A DNA stretch of 37,970 bases from Microbulbifer halophilus. GTDB lineage: Bacteria > Pseudomonadota > Gammaproteobacteria > Pseudomonadales > Cellvibrionaceae. Made by a program: the position numbers and the translations under genes. The notes under the pieces are model-generated. The model ran no database searches and was not told the DNA's origin. It saw only the letters and a list, made by a program, of their open reading frames with translations. The stretch covers positions 1-37,970 of the forward strand of contig NZ_JAPIVK010000037.1 in assembly GCF_026183675.1 (NCBI RefSeq), in the 5' to 3' direction. Positions 33,769-37,970 of the stretch are shown one piece after another (the stretch's first letter is position 1; the number at the start of each line of letters is the position of its first letter).

Positions 33769-36426
33769 ATGATCAATATCGACCTCAAACGGCTCGTGGA
33801 CACCATGACGCCGCATATGCGCGATTCCCTCGAGGGCGCGGCCGGTCTGTGCCTGTCCCAGAGCCAGTACAATGTGGAGCTGGAACACTGGCTGCTTAAA
33901 CTGCTGGATCAGTCGGACACCGACTTCTACCACCTGCTGGAGAAACACGACACCAACCCTTCCAGCCTGGCCAAGCAGCTCGCTACCACCATCGCCAAAT
34001 TCAAATCCGGCAGCAGCCGGCCCGCCGCGCTGTCGCCGTCCATTGTCGAGGGCGCCAAGAACGCCTGGATGCTGGCGTCGATCGACTACGGCCACAGGAC
34101 CATCAGCTCCGGCCACCTGCTGGCGGCGCTGCTGCTGGACGAGACCTCGCGCCGGCAACTGCTGGAATCCTGTCCGGAACTGAAAAATATCGCTCCGGAA
34201 TCCGTCCGCGAAACCGCCCGCGCCCTGTACGGACAGAGCGGCGAATCCAGCCATTTAAGCGGTGCGGCGACGGACGACGGCGCGGCGGCGGTGGCCGCTG
34301 CGGCCAGCAAGGCGCCGGCGCTGGACAAATACACGGTCAACCTGACCGAGCGCGCGCGCAACGGCGAAATCGATCCGGTGTTGGGCCGCGACGACGAAAT
34401 CCGCCAGTGTATCGATATCCTCACTCGCCGCCGCCAGAACAACCCGATTCTCACCGGTGAAGCCGGCGTGGGCAAAACCGCGGTGGTGGAGGGCTTCGCC
34501 CTGCGCATTGCCAGCGGCGACGTACCCGAGCCGCTGCGGGATGTGGCCGTGCGCACCCTGGACCTGGGCCTGTTGCAGGCGGGTGCCAGCGTCAAGGGCG
34601 AGTTCGAGAATCGCCTGAAATCGGTTATCGAAGAGGTGCGCGCCTCCGCCACCCCCGTCATCCTGTTCATCGACGAAGCCCACACCATGATCGGCGCCGG
34701 CGGCAAGGAGGGGCAGGGCGATGCCGCCAACCTGCTCAAGCCGGCCCTGGCCCGGGGCGAGCTGCGCACCGTCGCTGCCACGACTTGGGCGGAGTACAAA
34801 AAATACTTCGAGCGGGATCCGGCCCTGACGCGCCGCTTCCAGGTGGTCAAGGTAGAGGAGCCGGCCGAGGAAAAGGCCATCGATATGATGCGGGGGATCG
34901 CCACCACCCTCGAGGAGCACCACCGGGTGCGCATTCTCGACGAAGCGGTGGTCGCCTCGGTGAAGCTGTCCCACCGCTACATTCCCGGCCGCCAACTGCC
35001 GGACAAGTCCGTAAGCCTGCTGGATACCGCCTGCGCCCGTGTGGCCCTGGCCCAGTCCGCCACGCCCGGCGCCATCGAGGATGCCCGGCGCATCATCGCC
35101 CGCGCCGACAGCACCATCGGGAAACTGCAGCGCGAGAATGCCGCCAGCGGGGCGCACGAAGAGCAATTGCAGTCGCTGGCGGAGCAAAAGGCCGACGCCG
35201 AAGAGCGGCTGGAAGTCCTCCAGAACCAGCAACAGCAGGAGTCCGAACTGATCGGACAGATACACGGCCTGCGCGACCAGGTGGACGAAGCCTTCCAGCA
35301 GCAACTGGCCGGCGAAACACCGGACAAAGCCGCCATGGCGGACCTGAAGGAACAACTTCAGTCACTCCACGTGCAGCTACAGGAGGTGCAGGGCGAAACG
35401 CCGCTGATGCAGCCGGCCGTGGACGAACAGGCCATCGCCGAGGTCATCGCCAACTGGACCGGTATTCCGGTGGGCAAAATGGTCAGCGATGAAATCGTCG
35501 CCGTACAGACCCTGGCCGAGCGCCTCGATCGCCGCGTGATCGGACAACCCCATGCTACCGAAGCCATCGCCCAGGCGATTCGCACCTCCCGTGCGGGCCT
35601 GACCGATCCGCGCAAGCCGGTGGGCGTCTTCATGTTCTGCGGCACCAGCGGCGTCGGCAAGACCGAAACCGCGCTGGCACTGGCCGATGAACTCTTCGGC
35701 GGCGAGCAGAATATCACCACTATCAGCATGGCCGAGTTCAAGGAAGAGCACAAAGTCTCCATGCTGCTGGGCTCGCCTCCCGGCTACGTCGGTTTCGGCG
35801 AGGGCGGTGTGCTCACCGAAGCGGCGCGCCGCAAGCCCTACTCGGTAATCCTGCTGGACGAAATGGAGAAGGCCCACCCGGGTGTCCAGGATATTTTTTA
35901 CAACCTGTTCGACAAGGGCCGTATCAAGGATGGTGAAGGGCGCGATATCGATTTCAAGAACACCGTCATCATCATGACCTCCAACGCCGGTGAAGAAGCC
36001 ATCCGGGCCATCTTCGACCAGGTGGAAGAAAAGCCGGAGCCGGATGTACTCATGGACAATATCCGCCCGCACCTGCTGCAGAAATTCAAACCGGCCTTCC
36101 TCGGTCGCAGCAATGTTATCCCCTACTATCCGCTGGATGACGAAAACATGGTGGAAATCTGCAAGATCAATATGCGCCGCATCGAGAAGCGGGTCAAGGA
36201 ACACTACGGTGCCGACTTCAGTTACGACGAAGATGTACTGATCAATATCGTCGCCCGCTGCCAGGAGTCGGACACCGGTGCGCGCAATATCGAAGTCATC
36301 CTCAACCGTACCCTGCTACCATCACTGGCCAGCGAATGCCTGGACAGAATGGCGAGAGGGGAAGAAGTGCAAGCCATCCATATCGGCGCAACAGAAGAAG
36401 GGGACTTCAGTTACAAAGTCAATTGA
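33769..36426 (+). CDS. tssH: T6SS sheath-recycling AAA+ ATPase TssH (ClpV)
   Basis: The 885-residue hexameric unfoldase takes apart contracted sheaths by pulling on TssC. ATG 33769 follows AAGGAA at eight bases. The Clp N-domain (~1-150, LKRLVDTMTPHMRDSLEGAA), first AAA domain with Walker A GEAGVGKT (230-237) and Walker B VILFIDEAH, a coiled-coil middle (~430-540, including EAEQ-rich LQNQQQQESELIGQIHGLRD) and second AAA domain with Walker A GTSGVGKT (625-632) and Walker B VILLDEMEKAH are all present. ClpV-type rather than ClpB is indicated by the N-domain and by position. It closes operon 2; no strong terminator follows, only a REP-like arm. Confidence 0.98.
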   Translation: MINIDLKRLVDTMTPHMRDSLEGAAGLCLSQSQYNVELEHWLLKLLDQSDTDFYHLLEKHDTNPSSLAKQLATTIAKFKSGSSRPAALSPSIVEGAKNAWMLASIDYGHRTISSGHLLAALLLDETSRRQLLESCPELKNIAPESVRETARALYGQSGESSHLSGAATDDGAAAVAAAASKAPALDKYTVNLTERARNGEIDPVLGRDDEIRQCIDILTRRRQNNPILTGEAGVGKTAVVEGFALRIASGDVPEPLRDVAVRTLDLGLLQAGASVKGEFENRLKSVIEEVRASATPVILFIDEAHTMIGAGGKEGQGDAANLLKPALARGELRTVAATTWAEYKKYFERDPALTRRFQVVKVEEPAEEKAIDMMRGIATTLEEHHRVRILDEAVVASVKLSHRYIPGRQLPDKSVSLLDTACARVALAQSATPGAIEDARRIIARADSTIGKLQRENAASGAHEEQLQSLAEQKADAEERLEVLQNQQQQESELIGQIHGLRDQVDEAFQQQLAGETPDKAAMADLKEQLQSLHVQLQEVQGETPLMQPAVDEQAIAEVIANWTGIPVGKMVSDEIVAVQTLAERLDRRVIGQPHATEAIAQAIRTSRAGLTDPRKPVGVFMFCGTSGVGKTETALALADELFGGEQNITTISMAEFKEEHKVSMLLGSPPGYVGFGEGGVLTEAARRKPYSVILLDEMEKAHPGVQDIFYNLFDKGRIKDGEGRDIDFKNTVIIMTSNAGEEAIRAIFDQVEEKPEPDVLMDNIRPHLLQKFKPAFLGRSNVIPYYPLDDENMVEICKINMRRIEKRVKEHYGADFSYDEDVLINIVARCQESDTGARNIEVILNRTLLPSLASECLDRMARGEEVQAIHIGATEEGDFSYKVN

Positions 36427-36471
36427 TTCTGGCAGGAGCGGAAGCCCCGATGCGTTACCGGCGCCCCGAAT

Positions 36472-36492
36472 GTAGGGTGCGCCGTGCGCACC
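36472..36492 (+). repeat. Single REP-like arm after tssH
   Basis: This 21-nt copy (begins GTAGGGTGCGCC, ends GTGCGCACC) is identical to the reverse complement of the right arm at 2040-2060 and differs by one base from the left arm at 1987-2007. It marks the junction between the high-GC T6SS cluster and the AT-rich tail. No partner arm was found near it. Confidence 0.75.
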
Positions 36493-36555
36493 GCGGCCCT
36501 CCCCGGGCTATCCGTAGCTTGCCTGTATTCCGACGACCCTGATCGGAGAACGACA

Positions 36556-36912
36556 GTGAACTGTCCAATCGCGAATATCAGGAAACTATTCATTTTCCCT
36601 GCTTTTCTGATCGCATTGATTCCCGCACCCGGCAATACAATGGCTTCTTTAAACCCTTTTAAAGCGTGTACCTTTTCAGAAACAAAGCTCCAACTCACTT
36701 TAGATGGAGAGCCCGCCGCAGGTGCTGTAATAATCCGTACCGTTAAATGGAGGGAGAAAGCCGTCGACACCGCAATGGCGGATAAGGGTGGCACCGTCCA
36801 GCTTCCGGCCATGTACGAGAGCTCAATCACATAGTTTCTTCCAGTTGAGTTTGTTTCCTTCCTGGTTATCAGTGTCCAGTGCGAGCGAAAAGATTGCAGA
36901 ATATGGGTGTAA
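36556..36912 (+). pseudogene. Stop-interrupted secreted protein related to the gene at 37130
   Basis: GTG 36556 (GGAGA six bases upstream) starts a signal-peptide-like N-terminus (IRKLFIFPAFLIALIPAPG). The frame then reads CTFSETKLQLTLDGEPAAGA and VIIRTVKWREKAV, clearly related to the downstream product (YLFSPSAITITQDGYPLRGA; KVVRRWEWKDKL). It meets TAG at 36832-36834, but the same frame continues FLPVEFVSFLVISVQCERKD to TAA at 36910, matching ILPVQFFVAQQLSVVIDGNE of the homologue; the TAG aligns with a Gln. Reading resumes in the next frame to TAG at 37021 (YHCHGQCDSIITREACS). One nonsense change plus one frameshift best explain this. The 92-residue truncated form could still be made. Confidence 0.65.
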
Positions 36913-37129
36913 GCCAATATACCTGCGTGAAGTCGTCGAATACCATTGCCATGGGCAGTGCGACAGTATTATTACCAGGGAAGCTTGCAGCACGAATGGG
37001 AGATGGTGCGGCACGTGGTAGATAATTATAGTGGGATGTCCAACTTCGCTGATTGGAGGGTAGCTCGGGTTAGTTGCCCCTATGAAGATCGGTGTTTATT
37101 TTGAAGATATACAGATAAAATCTATATAA

Positions 37130-37618
37130 ATGGCTACAAGAATTTATGTCATATTATTTTTTATATTCATGTTTTTCTCAGGTAGGGTGATTTCTATGTC
37201 AGTTTTCGACGCAGGAAAGGCATACCTGTTTTCTCCATCCGCAATAACAATTACTCAAGACGGATATCCTTTAAGAGGAGCTAAAGTAGTTCGACGCTGG
37301 GAATGGAAAGATAAATTAAATGAAGATCTTTCTTATACCGACGATGATGGAGTCGTCAAATTAGAGGGAGTCAGAGAGCTAAGTGTTAGTCAAATCCTTC
37401 CCGTCCAGTTTTTTGTGGCTCAACAACTGTCGGTTGTTATCGATGGCAATGAAGAGGTGTTTTGGGAAAACGCCAAGGTGAGCCCATCAGAAAATTCTGA
37501 GCTGGAAGGAAGCCCTCTCATATTAAACTGTGAAGTTAATTCAAAAGAGAAAACCTACCAGCTTAGCGGTACCGAACTATACACAAAATGCACATGGAAG
37601 GACGGTGACAAAGAATGA
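37130..37618 (+). CDS. Unrecognised small exported beta-type protein downstream of the T6SS (possibly DUF6795-like)
   Basis: The 162-residue product is encoded in DNA much richer in A+T than the T6SS operons, a sign of transfer. ATG 37130 gives a hydrophobic N-terminus (YVILFFIFMFFSGRVISMS) suggestive of a signal peptide or anchor; its ribosome-binding site is poor. An in-frame ATG at 37196 has AGGGTGA upstream and would give a cytoplasmic form. Because the broken upstream homologue has its own hydrophobic start, export is favoured. The body (SAITITQDGYPLRGAKVVRR, YTDDDGVVKLEGV) has the look of a carboxypeptidase-regulatory-like beta-sandwich of the DUF6795 kind; this is a memory-based resemblance. 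An immunity role is possible by position only. Confidence 0.7.
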   Translation: MATRIYVILFFIFMFFSGRVISMSVFDAGKAYLFSPSAITITQDGYPLRGAKVVRRWEWKDKLNEDLSYTDDDGVVKLEGVRELSVSQILPVQFFVAQQLSVVIDGNEEVFWENAKVSPSENSELEGSPLILNCEVNSKEKTYQLSGTELYTKCTWKDGDKE

Positions 37619-37765
37619 AACCAAAATATGCTGCCGAAATGGCAAGATATATATCAGATAAAGTCAAGAACCATGTAGCCCGGCCAGGAACTCTGGAATG
37701 AGTGGGGATCCATTGGGGCTGTCTTGCGAGCCTTCAGACAAGCTATAGACCGAAAGGGATTTTAA
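37615..37765 (+). pseudogene. Frameshifted remnant of a small gene overlapping the end of the 37130 gene
   Basis: ATG 37615 overlaps the preceding stop (ATGA) and encodes 28 residues, MKPKYAAEMARYISDKVKNH then VARPGTLE, ending at TGA 37699. In the +1 frame the sequence directly continues with QELWNEWGSIGAVLRAFRQA and IDRKGF to TAA at 37763-37765. The two pieces joined near 37685 would give a plausible ~50-residue helical peptide. ATGA coupling followed by a coherent shifted frame suggests decay of a formerly paired gene. Family unknown. Confidence 0.4.
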
Positions 37766-37820
37766 TTCAGCAGTGAAAGCTTCCTGTAAGTGGGGCTGAG
37801 TCAATCAAGAAAAGATACGG

Positions 37821-37889
37821 TTAATACAGAATGGTATAAAGGACTACACTACCAAACGCCATCAACATATAAAAGTACCCACTGAGCAT
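37821..37889 (-). CDS. Possible 22-residue transmembrane mini-protein
   Basis: ATG at 37889 (minus strand), preceded by GGTGGGG five bases upstream, encodes MLSGYFYMLMAFGSVVLYTI then LY and stops at TAA (37821-37823). Nearly all of it is one hydrophobic helix. The same frame is open upstream for a short distance after a TGA, so it may instead be the broken C-terminal end of a longer membrane protein. Coding status is unproven. Confidence 0.25.
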   Translation of the reverse strand: MLSGYFYMLMAFGSVVLYTILY

Positions 37890-37934
37890 TGACGCCCCAC
37901 CTATGTGGTCACTATCCAGTATCCTGGTAAGCGA

Positions 37935-37970
37935 TCAGCCTTCCCCACCCTCGGCCTGGGCCCGCTTTTC
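37935..37970 (-). CDS. Possible C-terminal end of a minus-strand gene entering from outside the window
   Basis: The last 33 bases read on the minus strand as EKRAQAEGGEG followed by TGA (37935-37937). GC rises again here, consistent with a return to ordinary coding DNA. Eleven residues are too few for identification. Confidence 0.2.
   Translation of the reverse strand, partial: EKRAQAEGGEG

Overview
The window is high-GC (roughly 60-65% by eye) gammaproteobacterial chromosome. The end-of-hisZ/purA pair, gene order and protein style fit a marine Cellvibrionales-type bacterium such as Microbulbifer. That genus-level guess is an inference from familiarity, not from a search. GC falls sharply after about 36.5 kb.

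Layout. (1) 1-8.3 kb is housekeeping and envelope DNA: the 3' end of hisZ, purA with a rho-independent terminator, a REP-like inverted repeat that supplies the recQ stop codon, recQ (minus), a hemolysin III/TrhA family membrane protein, an MltB-type lytic transglycosylase, a secreted CARDB-type protein and an AstE/aspartoacylase-like metallo-enzyme (minus). (2) 8.3-12.3 kb on the minus strand carries an RHS/YD-repeat protein with no recognisable toxin end, and a PP2C-type phosphatase of the PppA kind. (3) 12.4-24 kb on the plus strand is T6SS operon 1: a RAYT-like protein that has lost its HUH motif, a TssB-TssC fusion lacking the TssC C-terminus, an FHA protein, tssJ, tssK, tssL, tssM and tagF. 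(4) 24.5-36.4 kb on the plus strand is T6SS operon 2: an unrecognised two-domain protein with a DcrB-like C-terminal half, tssA, tssB, tssC1, tssC2, tssE, tssF, tssG and tssH/clpV. (5) 36.5-38.0 kb is an AT-rich, decayed accessory tail with a stop-interrupted gene, an intact homologue of it, a frameshifted small gene and a possible membrane mini-ORF.

How it works together. TssJLM form the trans-envelope complex. TssK, E, F, G and A make the baseplate and assembly platform. TssB with TssC builds the contractile sheath, and TssH recycles it. The FHA protein, the PP2C phosphatase and TagF are the usual post-translational control set, but their partner kinase PpkA is not in the window. Hcp, VgrG, PAAR and any clear toxin are also absent and must be encoded elsewhere.

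The most unusual point is that the locus encodes three proteins with TssC-like sequence: canonical TssC1, a second full-length TssC2, and a covalent TssB-TssC fusion with its C-terminal core missing. The fusion is placed in the membrane-complex operon and coupled to the catalytically impaired RAYT with an AT-hook. The RAYT and the fusion, plus the DcrB-like protein, are the best candidates for undescribed T6SS parts.
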